64,000 bases of DNA from positions 2,170,001-2,234,000 of the forward strand of contig NZ_CP035103.1 of NCBI RefSeq assembly GCF_006094695.1, in the 5' to 3' direction. Below, in pieces: positions 25,236-33,308 of this stretch; within the stretch, counting starts at the first letter, position 1, and each line of letters starts with the position of its first letter. A program made the position numbers and the translations under genes. This DNA comes from Kocuria rosea (lineage in GTDB: Bacteria; Actinomycetota; Actinomycetes; Actinomycetales; Micrococcaceae). Below the pieces are notes generated by a model that saw only the letters and a program-made list of their open reading frames with translations, was not told where the DNA came from and did not search any database.

Positions 25236-26524
25236 CGGAGGGCTTCCGCCTTCGGGTCGGTGGTGTTCCCGGTGGGGCCGGCCCCGGTCGCGGTGCCCGC
25301 GAGCCAGTCGCGGACGGAGGCACCGTGCTGGTCGAGCACGGGCGGGGCGGCGTGGTCCCGCCGTGTCGTCTCGTCCGTGTCGCCGGGGGCGAAGAACCGC
25401 ACCGCGGGTCCGGGCAGCTCGACGGGACCGAGGACCTCGTGGTCGACGCCCACGACCAGCCCCTGCGAGCGCACCTGTTCCCAGGCGTAGACCTCGTCCA
25501 GGGTCCGGACCTTCCCGGCCGGGATGCCGATCCCGGCCAGCAGCTCCAGCAGCTCCTCGGGACCGTGCGCGGCGAAGGCCTCCTCGACGGCGGCGATCAC
25601 GGCCGGGCGGTTGCGGACGCGGTCGGCGTTGGTCGCGAACTCCGGCCGGTCGGGGTCGATCCCGAAGGCCCCGGCGAAGGTGCGCCACAGCTTCTCGCTG
25701 CCCACGCTGATCTGCACCTTCCCGCCGCGGCAGGCGAACAGGCCGTAGGGCGCGATGGAGGGGTGGTGGTTGCCCTGGGCCCGCGGCACCTCGTGGGCCA
25801 CGGTGGCGCGGGTGCCCTGGAAGGCGTGCACCCCGACCACCGAGGACAGCAGGGAGGTGCGCACGACCTTCCCGGCCCCGGTGCGCTCGCGCTCGTAGAG
25901 GGCGGCCAGCACGCCGTAGGCGCCGTTCATCCCGGCCAGCAGGTCGGCGATGGGCACGCCCACCCGCTGGGGGTCGTCCGGGCCGGAACCGGTGAGCGAC
26001 ATGAGCCCGGCCTCGCCCTGGACGATCTGGTCGTAGCCGGAGCGCCGGGACTCCGGTCCGTCGTGGCCGAAGCCGGTGATGGAGAGCACCACCAGGCGGG
26101 GGTTCAGGCGGTGCAGCTCCTCGACGGAGAAGCCGAGCCGGTCCAGCACCCCGGGCCGGAAGTTCTCCACCAGGACGTCGGCGCGCTCCACGAGCGCCCG
26201 GAGCACCTGCCCGCCGTCCTCGGACTTGAGGTCCAGGGCCACGGACTCCTTGTTGCGGTTGCAGGACAGGAAGTACGTGGCCTGCGGGTCGTCCTCGGGT
26301 CCCACGAAGGGCGGGCCCCACCCGCGGGTGTCGTCACCCGTGCCGGGGCTCTCGATCTTGACGACCCGCGCGCCCAGGTCGGCGAGCATCATGGCCGCGT
26401 GCGGGCCGGCGAGGGCACGGGACAGGTCCACGACGAGGGTGCCGGCCAGGGGGCCGCCGGACGGCGAGGGCTCCTGGGGGTCGGTGCGGGGCGGGGTGCC
26501 GGTGGCGGGCTGGATGTCGGTCAT
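25232..26524 (-). CDS. CaiB/BaiF class III CoA-transferase
   Basis: 430 residues from ATG 26524, with GGAGG eight bases upstream. Family blocks are LVVDLSRALAGPHAAMMLADLGARVVKIESPGTGDDTR, the catalytic Asp region GYDQIVQGEAGLMSLTG (the Asp lies in SGYDQIVQ), and GVPIADLLAGMNGAYGVLAALYERERTG. Class III enzymes move CoA between carboxylic acids through aspartyl-CoA intermediates. It lies between a MatC-type dicarboxylate carrier and a crotonase in the same direction. This gives a simple route: import, CoA activation, then hydratase-type chemistry. The acid itself is unidentified. Confidence 0.93.
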   Translation of the reverse strand: MTDIQPATGTPPRTDPQEPSPSGGPLAGTLVVDLSRALAGPHAAMMLADLGARVVKIESPGTGDDTRGWGPPFVGPEDDPQATYFLSCNRNKESVALDLKSEDGGQVLRALVERADVLVENFRPGVLDRLGFSVEELHRLNPRLVVLSITGFGHDGPESRRSGYDQIVQGEAGLMSLTGSGPDDPQRVGVPIADLLAGMNGAYGVLAALYERERTGAGKVVRTSLLSSVVGVHAFQGTRATVAHEVPRAQGNHHPSIAPYGLFACRGGKVQISVGSEKLWRTFAGAFGIDPDRPEFATNADRVRNRPAVIAAVEEAFAAHGPEELLELLAGIGIPAGKVRTLDEVYAWEQVRSQGLVVGVDHEVLGPVELPGPAVRFFAPGDTDETTRRDHAAPPVLDQHGASVRDWLAGTATGAGPTGNTTDPKAEALR

Positions 26525-26577
26525 GGCGGGTTCCTCCGGGATCGGGTCGGTGGGCATCGGCGGGGCGGGGCTGCGGG

Positions 26578-27960
26578 CTACAGCCAGCCGGGGGCGACCA
26601 TCACGGCCCAGACCAGCAGCGGGCCGATGACGACGACGCCGGTGGCGTAGACGAGGATCTTCTTGTAGAAGACGTCGCGGTCCACGTCGGCGGGGGCGTT
26701 GGCCAGCACGAGCGCCCCGTTGGTGGAGAACGGGGAGACGTCGACGATGGTCGAGGCCACGGCCAGGGCGCAGATCAGCCCGGTGGCCCCGACCTCGCCC
26801 GCGAGCAGGAAGGGCACGGCCAGGGGGATGAGCGCCGCGAGGATGGCGGTCGAGGAGGCGAAGGCGGAGACGACGGCGCCGATGTAGCAGATCAGCAGCG
26901 CCGCCAGCAGCGGCATCCCCAGGCCGGCCACGCCGTTGGAGACGTACTCGATGGTGCCCGCCTCCTGCAGCACGCCGACGAAGGTGAGCATGCCGCCGAG
27001 CAGGAGCACGGTGGACCAGTCGATCTTGTTGACCGCGCCCTTCTGCGCCTTCGGGGAGACCAGGGCCAGGACGACGGCGACGGTGATGGCCACGAAGCCC
27101 ACGTCCACGCCGAAGCCCAGGGCGACGACGGCCAGCACGACCAGGCCCAGGATGGTGGCGGCCTGCGGGAGCAGTCCGTCCCTGCCCTCGCGCCGGACCG
27201 GGGGCTCGGAGGATCCGGCCGGGTCACGGGGACCGTACATGCCCGAGCCGAAGCCCTTGAAGTCCACGTCCCGGTCCCCGGCGTGCCCGGCGGCGACCCG
27301 GCTGCGGGACAGGCGGGCCTCGGAGGCCCGCTCCACGAAGTCCTCGGCACGGGTCGAGACGAGGCCGCGCCCGCCGAGGGTCACGAAGAGGCCCACGGCG
27401 ATCAGCAGGTTGAAGACCAGGCTGGAGAGGAACACCGCGATGGGGCTGACGTCCAGGCCGGCCCCGGCGACGATGCCGTTGACGGTCACTCCGTAGACGG
27501 AGATCGGCGAGAAGCCGCCGCCCTGGGCGCCGTGGATGACCATCATGCCCATCATCAGGGGATTGATCTTGTACTTGGCGGCGAAGCTCAGCGCGATCGG
27601 GGCGATGATCGCCACGGCGGCCGGGGACAGGGCGCCCACGGCGGTGATCACGGCAGTGATGAAGAACATGATCCACGGGATCAGCGCGACCCGGCTGCCC
27701 ACCAGTTTCACCGCCGCCTGCACGAGCAGGTCCACGGTGCCGTTCTTCTGGGCGATGGCGAACAGATAGGTCACCCCCACGATGGTGAGGAACAGCCCGC
27801 CGGGGAACGCCTCGAGGATCTGGTCGGTGTCCATCCCGAGGACGAACACCCCCAGCACGAACGCGCCCACGAAGGCCAGCGCCCCCATGTTGACGGGCAG
27901 GACGGTGGCCACGACGAACATCGCGGCCAGGATGATGATGGAGAGCACTTCTGGGCCCAT
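26578..27960 (-). CDS. MatC-like dicarboxylate carrier / SLC13-type permease
   Basis: 460 residues with about twelve membrane helices in two halves, split by a charged cytosolic loop (about residues 215-265). The N-terminal half has TVLPVNMGALAFVGAFVLGVFVLGMDTDQILEAFPGGLFLTIVGVTYLF, which is like the MatC N-terminal domain. ALSPAAVAIIAPIALSFA and DVSPFSTNGALVLANAP resemble the paired substrate loops of ion transporters. ATG 27960 follows AAGGAAG. MatC proteins import malonate or related dicarboxylates. It is first of three genes that are divergent from a FadR-type regulator, so it is likely induced by its substrate. Confidence 0.88.
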   Translation of the reverse strand: MGPEVLSIIILAAMFVVATVLPVNMGALAFVGAFVLGVFVLGMDTDQILEAFPGGLFLTIVGVTYLFAIAQKNGTVDLLVQAAVKLVGSRVALIPWIMFFITAVITAVGALSPAAVAIIAPIALSFAAKYKINPLMMGMMVIHGAQGGGFSPISVYGVTVNGIVAGAGLDVSPIAVFLSSLVFNLLIAVGLFVTLGGRGLVSTRAEDFVERASEARLSRSRVAAGHAGDRDVDFKGFGSGMYGPRDPAGSSEPPVRREGRDGLLPQAATILGLVVLAVVALGFGVDVGFVAITVAVVLALVSPKAQKGAVNKIDWSTVLLLGGMLTFVGVLQEAGTIEYVSNGVAGLGMPLLAALLICYIGAVVSAFASSTAILAALIPLAVPFLLAGEVGATGLICALAVASTIVDVSPFSTNGALVLANAPADVDRDVFYKKILVYATGVVVIGPLLVWAVMVAPGWL

Positions 27961-28020
27961 GGGTCTTCCTTCGGACGAGGACGGTCCCGCCGGTGAGGGT
28001 GGAGCTCCTGCGGGAACAGT

Positions 28021-28035
28021 GGTGTGGATCACACC
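28021..28035. promoter_or_regulatory. Inverted repeat GGTGTG-N3-CACACC upstream of the carrier gene
   Basis: Perfect six-base arms around three bases, downstream of the likely carrier transcription start and 60 bases before its ATG. It could be a second regulator site. It is shorter than the CRP/GlxR consensus. Confidence 0.45.
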
Positions 28036-28042
28036 GCCAGTT

Positions 28043-28055
28043 TTGGACTAGCCAA
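28043..28055. promoter_or_regulatory. Candidate regulator operator 1 (TTGGACTAGCCAA)
   Basis: A near-perfect palindrome (TTGG-N5-CCAA) that overlaps the expected -10 of the carrier gene, whose -35 is the TTGACA at 28074-28079 on the minus strand. A related copy lies 40 bases away. Position suggests repression by the adjacent FadR-type protein. Confidence 0.5.
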
Positions 28056-28073
28056 TAGGGCACTAGGGGTCCT

Positions 28074-28079
28074 TGTCAA
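28074..28079 (-). promoter_or_regulatory. -35 box (TTGACA) of the carrier operon
   Basis: An exact TTGACA on the minus strand. With 16 to 17 bases spacing the -10 (TATTGG or ATTGGC) falls inside the palindrome at 28043-28055. Confidence 0.5.
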
Positions 28080-28082
28080 TCG

Positions 28083-28095
28083 TTGGGCTAGCATA
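28083..28095. promoter_or_regulatory. Candidate regulator operator 2 (TTGGGCTAGCATA)
   Basis: Shares TTGGrCTAGC with the first site, 40 bases apart (about four helical turns). It is weaker in the right half. It lies on the regulator side of the intergenic region. Confidence 0.4.
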
Positions 28096-28166
28096 GGGGC
28101 CGGACGCCACTGGGTGGTGCCGCGCCGCCGGGACGCTCCGGCGCCGTGCGACCGGGGAGGACGGAC

Positions 28167-28865
28167 ATGGCAGGGCCCAACAGGATCGACCGGGTGGAAC
28201 GCCCTCGACTCTACGAGCAGGTGGTGGAGCGGCTGCTGGACCACGTCATCCAGGACCGGCTCGAGACCGGCGACCGGCTCCCCCCGGAGCGGGACCTCGC
28301 CGACAGCCTGGGCGTCTCCCGGGCCACCGTCGCCCAGGCCCTGGTGGCCCTGGAGGTGCTCGGGGTGATCGACGTGCAGCACGGCAGCGGGGCGGTGCTG
28401 CGCTACCGGCCCTCCAGCGCCGTGGTGCTGCGGGGACTGCGCGAGCACGCCGATCGGCTGCCGGACATCGTCGACGCCCGCAGCGCCGTGGAGACCAAGA
28501 TCGCCGCCCTGGCCGCGGCCCGGCGCACCCCCGAGGACCTGTCCGCCATCGAGCACGCCCTGGCGCTCATGGCGCAGGACATCGCCGGCGGCGGCCGCGG
28601 GCTGGAGGGCGACGAGCTGTTCCACGCCGCGGTCACCGCCGCCGCCCACTCCTCGGTCCTGGCCCGGATGATGACCGAGATCTCCGGACTCGTGCGGGAG
28701 ACCCGCATCGAGTCCCTGAGCCAGCAGGGCCGCCCCGAACGGTCCCTGGAGTCCCACCGGACGATCGTGGACGCCATCCGCGACCGGGAGCCCGAGCGGG
28801 CGGCCCGCGCGATGGCCGAGCACATCGAGCTCGTCTCCGACGTCGCGGTGCTCCGCCCCGAGTGA
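28167..28865 (+). CDS. FadR-subfamily GntR transcriptional regulator
   Basis: 232 residues. The N-terminal winged helix reads LYEQVVERLLDHVIQDRLETGDRLPPERDLADSLGVSRATVAQALVALEVLGVI. The C-terminal FCD domain (residues 80-225) contains DIVDARSAVETKIAALAA, DELFHAAVTAAAHSS and the late SHRTIVDAI with H/D/E residues that often bind a metal and a carboxylate ligand. ATG 28167 follows GGGGAGG. It is divergent from the MatC/CoA-transferase/hydratase operon with two related palindromes between them, so it probably senses the imported acid or its CoA product and represses the operon. Confidence 0.92.
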   Translation: MAGPNRIDRVERPRLYEQVVERLLDHVIQDRLETGDRLPPERDLADSLGVSRATVAQALVALEVLGVIDVQHGSGAVLRYRPSSAVVLRGLREHADRLPDIVDARSAVETKIAALAAARRTPEDLSAIEHALALMAQDIAGGGRGLEGDELFHAAVTAAAHSSVLARMMTEISGLVRETRIESLSQQGRPERSLESHRTIVDAIRDREPERAARAMAEHIELVSDVAVLRPE

Positions 28866-28898
28866 GGGCCCCGGTCGGCCGTTGCCCGCGCCTGCCGA

Positions 28899-28904
28899 TA
28901 AGCT
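28899..28904 (+). promoter_or_regulatory. Leaderless -10 box (TAAGCT) for serB
   Basis: TAAGCT, then seven bases, then the ATG at 28912. No Shine-Dalgarno is visible. Confidence 0.55.
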
Positions 28905-28911
28905 GGCGCAC

Positions 28912-29841
28912 ATGACCACCGACCTCGCCGTCATCGCGTTTGCCCAGAATCCGGACCCTGAGGCCCGTGAGCGCATCCTCACCCTCGTGCAGGACGCCGG
29001 CGCCGAGGTCGAGCGCTTCTCCACGGTGCGGGTCACCGGCCCCGGTTCGGCCGGGCCGGACTCGGAGGTCCCCGGCTACAACGCCTTCACCGCGCTCGTG
29101 CACGGCTCCGACGCGACCGCCCTGCTCGCCGCCCTGCGCCCCGACCCGCTGACCCAGATGCTGCCGGGCGTGGACGTCAACGTGGTGCCGACCACCCTCT
29201 TCGACCCCGGGCGCAAGAAGCTGCTCATCATGGACGTCGACTCCACGCTCATCCAGCAGGAGGTGGTGGACATGCTCGCCGCCCACGCGGGGCGCGAGGC
29301 CGAGGTCGCCGCCGTGACCCGGGCGGCCATGCTCGGGGAGCTGGACTTCGCCGAGTCCCTGCTCGCGCGCGTCGAGACCCTCGCCGGGCTGCCCGCGTCC
29401 GTGCTCGACGAGGTCCTGGCCGCGGTCCGGCTCTCCCCCGGCGCGGACGTGCTCGTCAAGGCCTTCCTGCGGGAGGGGCACGCCGTGGCGGCGGTCTCCG
29501 GCGGCTTCCTGGGCGTCCTCACCCCGCTCGCCGAGCAGCTGCGGCTCACCCGGCACGCGGCCAACACCCTCGAGGTCGTCGACGGCACGCTCACCGGCAG
29601 GGTGCTCGGCGAGGTCGTGGACCGCACCGTCAAGGAGCGGTGCCTGCGGACCTGGGCCGAGGAGCTCGACGTCGCCCCCGAGGACGTCATCGCCGTGGGC
29701 GACGGCGCCAACGACCTCGACATGCTCACGGCCGCCGGGCTCGGCGTGGCCTACAACGCCAAGCCCGCCCTGCGCGCGGCCGCCGACGCCCAGGTCAACC
29801 TGCCGAACCTCGACGCGGTCCGGTTCTTCGCCGACCTCTGA
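28912..29841 (+). CDS. serB: Phosphoserine phosphatase
   Basis: 309 residues. An ACT-like N-terminal region (1-95) precedes a HAD-fold phosphatase. The nucleophile is D108 with D110 as acid/base in MDVDSTLI, motif II is AAVSGGFLGVL, and motif III is VGDGANDLDML. The substrate-specificity cap lies between them. It removes phosphate from O-phosphoserine in the last step of serine synthesis. The gene is monocistronic, with a leaderless-type -10 upstream and a clear hairpin downstream. Other HAD substrates are unlikely given the SerB-specific motifs. Confidence 0.95.
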   Translation: MTTDLAVIAFAQNPDPEARERILTLVQDAGAEVERFSTVRVTGPGSAGPDSEVPGYNAFTALVHGSDATALLAALRPDPLTQMLPGVDVNVVPTTLFDPGRKKLLIMDVDSTLIQQEVVDMLAAHAGREAEVAAVTRAAMLGELDFAESLLARVETLAGLPASVLDEVLAAVRLSPGADVLVKAFLREGHAVAAVSGGFLGVLTPLAEQLRLTRHAANTLEVVDGTLTGRVLGEVVDRTVKERCLRTWAEELDVAPEDVIAVGDGANDLDMLTAAGLGVAYNAKPALRAAADAQVNLPNLDAVRFFADL

Positions 29842-29851
29842 TCCCCCGCCC

Positions 29852-29875
29852 CCGCCGGGACCCCGCTCCCGGCGG
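29852..29875 (+). terminator. Terminator of serB
   Basis: A perfect nine-base stem (CCGCCGGGA and its complement) with a six-base loop, ten bases after the stop. Confidence 0.6.
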
Positions 29876-29888
29876 CCGACCCGGGTCG

Positions 29889-29894
29889 TAGAGT
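29889..29894 (+). promoter_or_regulatory. -10 box (TAGAGT) of the sensor kinase operon
   Basis: TAGAGT lies 58 bases upstream of the kinase GTG, leaving a leader of about 50 bases with GAGGAG as ribosome site. Confidence 0.5.
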
Positions 29895-29952
29895 GGGATG
29901 CAGCACGCGCGGCCCTCGAGCACGAGACCGCGCCCGGCCCCGAGGAGAGACA

Positions 29953-31752
29953 GTGACGGCACCCGGTGCGCCCCGGCAGCGCCCCGGCTTCCTGGCCCGG
30001 ATGATGCTGCTGCACCTCGCCGTGGTGACCCTCGTCGTCGCCCTGTGCGGGGGCGTCTACGCCTGGCTGACCTACGAGCGGCTGGGCCGCGACGCCGAGG
30101 GCCAGGCGCTGTCCATCGCCCGGTCGGTCGCCGCCGACGACGACGTCCGCGCGGGCGTGGCGGACCTGCTCGACGCCGGTCCCGCGGACCTCGACCCGGA
30201 GGTGCTGTCCGGGGGCGCCCTGCAGACCGCCGCGGAGGAGGTCCGCGACCGCACGGAGTCCCTCTTCGTGGTGATCACCGACGACACCGGGCTGCGGCTC
30301 TCCCACCCCAATCCCGAGCAGCTGGGCCGGCCCGTCAGCACGGACCCCACCGAGGCCCTGGCCGGGCGGGAGGTCACGAGCCAGGAGCGCGGCACCCTGG
30401 GGCGCTCCGCCCGGGCCAAGGTCCCGGTGTACGCCCCGGGTACGGACGCCGCCGTGGTGGGCGCCGTCAGCGTGGGGATCTCCCGCACGGACATGCTCGC
30501 CACCCTGCGGGAGGACATCACCCCCGTGGCCGCCACCGCCGTGGGCGCCCTCGGCCTCGGCGCGGCCGCCTCCGCGGCGATCGCGCGCCGGCTCAAGCGC
30601 CTCACCCTCGGCCTGGAGCCCGAGGAGATCGCCACGCTCGCCCAGGACCAGGAGGCGGTGCTGCGCGGGGTCGACGAAGGCGTCATCGGCATCTCCCCCG
30701 AGCACCGCATCACCGTGGTCAACGCCGAGGCGGGACGGCTGCTGGGTGTGGCGGAGCCCGCCCGGCTCGTGGGGACCCCGCTGGCCGAGGCGGGCCTGCC
30801 GGCGTCCTTCGCGGCGCTGCTCGCCGCGGCGACCCCCGCGTCCCCGGCCGTGGAGCAGGTCGTCGGCCGGCACGTGCTGATCCTCTCCGCCCGCGCCGTC
30901 CGGCCCGACCGCCCGGGCCTGCCCCCGCTGGGCTGGGTGGTCCTGATCCGGGACCGCACCGAGCTGCAGTCCCTGACCCGCCAGCTCGACGCCGTCGGCG
31001 CCCTCAGCACCGCCCTGCGCGCCCAGCGCCACGAGTTCGCCAACCGCCTGCACACCATCGCGGGGCTGCTCGCGATCGGCGACGCCGAGGAGGCCCGCCG
31101 GTACGTGGCCGAGGTCACCGAGACCGGCCCCCTCAGCTACCCCGCCGAGGGGGCCCAGCTGCTGCGCGACCCCTACCTGCAGGCGTTCCTGGGGGCCAAG
31201 AGCGTCGAGGCCGCCGAGCGCGGCGTGAGCCTGCGCATCGGCGCCGACACCCTCGTCCGCGGCCGCATCACGGACCCGCAGGACGTCACCACCGTGATCG
31301 GCAGCCTCGTGGACAACGCCGTCCGCGCCGCCGTCCAGGGCGCGGCGGGAGACCGCTGGGTCGAGGTCGAGCTGCTCGACGACTGGACCGGCGGGGAGGG
31401 CACCCTGCACCTCGTCGTGGCCGACTCCGGCGACGGGCTCCCCGTGGCGGACCCCGAGCCGATCTTCGCCCAGGGCTGGTCCACCGCCGTTCCCGCCGGC
31501 GGATCCGGGGACGAGGGCGCAGCGCCGTTCGCCGTGCTGCCCGACGTCCACGGCCAGGGCTTCGGCCTGTCCCTGAGCCGGGAGCTGGCCCGCCGGCGCG
31601 GCGGAGAGGTGTGGGTGGCCGATCCCGGACGCCCCGGCGGGCCGGGAGCCGTCTTCTGCGCCCGCCTGCCCGGTACCGTGGTCCGCGACCCCGGGCCCGG
31701 GGCCGACGTCGGCGGCGAACGGTCCGCCGGCAGATCAGGAGGTGCAGGATGA
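29953..31752 (+). CDS. CitA/DcuS-like sensor histidine kinase
   Basis: 599 residues. A first membrane helix (about 16-38) is followed by an extracellular PDC/CACHE-type sensor with LFVVITDDTGLRLSHPNPEQLGRPVSTD, RGTLGRSARAKVPVYAPG and GAVSVGISRTDM, the pattern of carboxylate sensors CitA and DcuS. A second membrane helix lies near 190-208. A PAS domain (about 230-340) precedes the DHp helix with H360 in AQRHEFANRLHT and the ATPase domain (SLVDNAVRAAV; DSGDGLP; GFGLSLSRELARRRGG). The GTG has GAGGAG upstream. The stop overlaps the response-regulator ATG. A dicarboxylate or citrate ligand is inferred; the MatC-type operon is 2 kb away. Confidence 0.92.
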   Translation: MTAPGAPRQRPGFLARMMLLHLAVVTLVVALCGGVYAWLTYERLGRDAEGQALSIARSVAADDDVRAGVADLLDAGPADLDPEVLSGGALQTAAEEVRDRTESLFVVITDDTGLRLSHPNPEQLGRPVSTDPTEALAGREVTSQERGTLGRSARAKVPVYAPGTDAAVVGAVSVGISRTDMLATLREDITPVAATAVGALGLGAAASAAIARRLKRLTLGLEPEEIATLAQDQEAVLRGVDEGVIGISPEHRITVVNAEAGRLLGVAEPARLVGTPLAEAGLPASFAALLAAATPASPAVEQVVGRHVLILSARAVRPDRPGLPPLGWVVLIRDRTELQSLTRQLDAVGALSTALRAQRHEFANRLHTIAGLLAIGDAEEARRYVAEVTETGPLSYPAEGAQLLRDPYLQAFLGAKSVEAAERGVSLRIGADTLVRGRITDPQDVTTVIGSLVDNAVRAAVQGAAGDRWVEVELLDDWTGGEGTLHLVVADSGDGLPVADPEPIFAQGWSTAVPAGGSGDEGAAPFAVLPDVHGQGFGLSLSRELARRRGGEVWVADPGRPGGPGAVFCARLPGTVVRDPGPGADVGGERSAGRSGGAG

Positions 31753-32414
31753 GCGACGACCTGGTGGTCCTCGTGGTCGACGACGACTTCCACGTGGGAC
31801 GGCTGCACGCCGGCTTCGTCAACGCCGTGCCGGGCTTCACGGCGCTGACCCCCGTGGGCACCGCCGAGCAGGCGATGCGCACCGTCCACGCCCACCAGCC
31901 CGACCTCGTGCTGCTGGACGTCTACCTGCCCGACGCGCTCGGCCTGGACCTGCTGCGGGCCCTCGACGTGGACGTCATCATGCTCACCGCGGCGGCCGAC
32001 CCGGCCTCCGTGCGGACCGCCGTCCGCCGCGGCGCGCTCGCCTACCTCATCAAGCCGTTCCCGAACGAGCGGCTGGCGCGCACCCTGCGGGCCTACGCCC
32101 GGTACCGCCGGCTGCTCACCGACCGGGACGCGCTGACACAGGAGACCGTGGACCGCGCCCTGCACGCCCTGCACCCGGGCGAGACCGCCTCCCCCGGCGA
32201 GCGCACCCGGTCCGCGACGGAGGGCTCGGTCCTGGCGGCCCTGGAGGCCGGGGTGCCCCTCTCGGCCGCGGAGATCGCCCGGAAGGTCGGCATCTCCCGG
32301 GCCACCGCCCAGCGCTACCTCTCCGCACTGGCCGAGGACGGGTCGGTCGAGATCCAGCTCCGCTACGGGAGCACGGGCCGCCCGGAGCACCGCTACGGGC
32401 CCGCGGCCTCCTGA
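31749..32414 (+). CDS. CitB/DcuR-like response regulator
   Basis: 221 residues, starting at an ATG that overlaps the kinase stop. The receiver domain has the acidic pair VVDDDF, phospho-acceptor D57 in LVLLDVYLPD, MLTAAAD and the lysine in YLIKPF. The output half is the HTH of the CitB group (PLSAAEIARKVGISRATAQRYLSALAEDGSVEIQLRYGSTGRPEHRY). It forms a two-component pair with the kinase and would control genes for uptake or use of a carboxylate. Targets are not visible; both the carrier operon and distant loci are possible. Confidence 0.93.
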   Translation: MSDDLVVLVVDDDFHVGRLHAGFVNAVPGFTALTPVGTAEQAMRTVHAHQPDLVLLDVYLPDALGLDLLRALDVDVIMLTAAADPASVRTAVRRGALAYLIKPFPNERLARTLRAYARYRRLLTDRDALTQETVDRALHALHPGETASPGERTRSATEGSVLAALEAGVPLSAAEIARKVGISRATAQRYLSALAEDGSVEIQLRYGSTGRPEHRYGPAAS

Positions 32415-32442
32415 TCCCAGGTTCATGCTCAGGGCCGGTCCC

Positions 32443-32448
32443 TAGACT
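32443..32448 (+). promoter_or_regulatory. Leaderless -10 box (TAGACT) for the small HTH gene
   Basis: TAGACT plus seven bases precedes the ATG at 32456; no ribosome site is present. Confidence 0.6.
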
Positions 32449-32455
32449 GCCCGCC

Positions 32456-32731
32456 ATGGCGAGCAGGGTGCGACCGGAACCACAGGACCAGTGTCTCTCC
32501 TGGCCGGACGAGATCTGCGGCGACCCGGTGGCGGAGCGGGCGAGGCTGTTCGCGCTGAATTTACGGGCGGCCGCGGGGTCCCGGACGCTGCGGGAGCTCG
32601 GGGCGCTCACCGGTGTCGACCACACGGCGCTGTCCCGGATCCTGGACGGGCACGTCTGGCCGGACGGGTACACCATCGCCCGCCTCGAGGTGCGGCTGGG
32701 GGTCAGCCTGTGGCCCCCCTACGAGGAGTGA
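32456..32731 (+). CDS. Small helix-turn-helix (XRE-like) protein
   Basis: 91 residues. After WPDEICGDPVAERARLFALNLRAAAG comes a lambda-repressor-like HTH (TLRELGALTGVDHTALSRILDGHVWPDGYTIARLEVRLGVSLWPPYEE). The recognition helix is HTALSRILDG, and the pattern is close to the small XRE regulators found in actinobacteria. A leaderless-type promoter drives it alone, and it lies just beyond the two-component pair. There is no toxin partner and no clear target. Ligand domains are absent, so control may be by level. Confidence 0.8.
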   Translation: MASRVRPEPQDQCLSWPDEICGDPVAERARLFALNLRAAAGSRTLRELGALTGVDHTALSRILDGHVWPDGYTIARLEVRLGVSLWPPYEE

Positions 32732-32786
32732 TCCGCACCGCCCGGGCACGGCCGCCGCGCCCAGGCCGGGACGGTCCCGGGGCCGG

Positions 32787-33203
32787 TCAGGGCGCGGTCA
32801 GGTCCAGCCAGTAGGTGTCGCTCTGCTCGTCGTGGTGCAGCAGCCGCTCCAGCGGTCCGGCGTAGGCGTCCAGGGCGCGGCCCACGAGCTCGCGCACGTC
32901 CCGCGCGGCGACCGTGACGGTGCCGCCGAGCTCGTCGTCGGCCGTCTCGCGCACCACCACGACCCGGCCCGGGTCGCCCCAGACGTAGTCGCCCGCGGCG
33001 TCGCGCAGGGCGTCGACGAAGAACTCCTGGTCACCGTCGTGACCGAGCACGTCCAGGCGCACCGCGTCGGGGTGGCGGCGCGCCAGCTCGGCGGCCACCA
33101 GGCGCAGCAGCTTCCGGGCGTAGCTGCGCCGGGCCCGGTCGAGGGCCTCCTCGGCGGCTTGGAGCACGTGGTCGGGGGTCAGGACAGTGGTGGTCACAGG
33201 CAT
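32787..33203 (-). CDS. Hypothetical protein
   Basis: 138 residues. A helical N-terminal half (VLQAAEEALDRARRSYARKLLRLVAAELARRHPDAVRLDVLG) is followed by a strand-rich part (GRVVVVRETADDELGGTVTVAARDVRELVG) and a short tail ending SDTYWLDLTAP. There are no membrane segments, cysteines or known motifs. The ATG at 33203 lacks an obvious ribosome site; TACACT ends only two bases upstream, too close for a normal leaderless start. It is divergent from the amidohydrolase gene. I do not recognise the family. Confidence 0.65.
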   Translation of the reverse strand: MPVTTTVLTPDHVLQAAEEALDRARRSYARKLLRLVAAELARRHPDAVRLDVLGHDGDQEFFVDALRDAAGDYVWGDPGRVVVVRETADDELGGTVTVAARDVRELVGRALDAYAGPLERLLHHDEQSDTYWLDLTAP

Positions 33204-33296
33204 GCAGTGTATGTGTGCGGAAGCAACGAGGGTGGGCGCCACCCCGGTCGCGCCGCCGGACCGGCCCGCCCCCGCGCACCGCCCCACGGTCTCGGG

Positions 33297-33302
33297 CAGA
33301 AT
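33297..33302 (+). promoter_or_regulatory. Leaderless -10 box (CAGAAT) for the amidohydrolase
   Basis: CAGAAT plus six bases precedes the ATG at 33309. The first base differs from the TANNNT form. Confidence 0.45.
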
Positions 33303-33308
33303 GACCGC

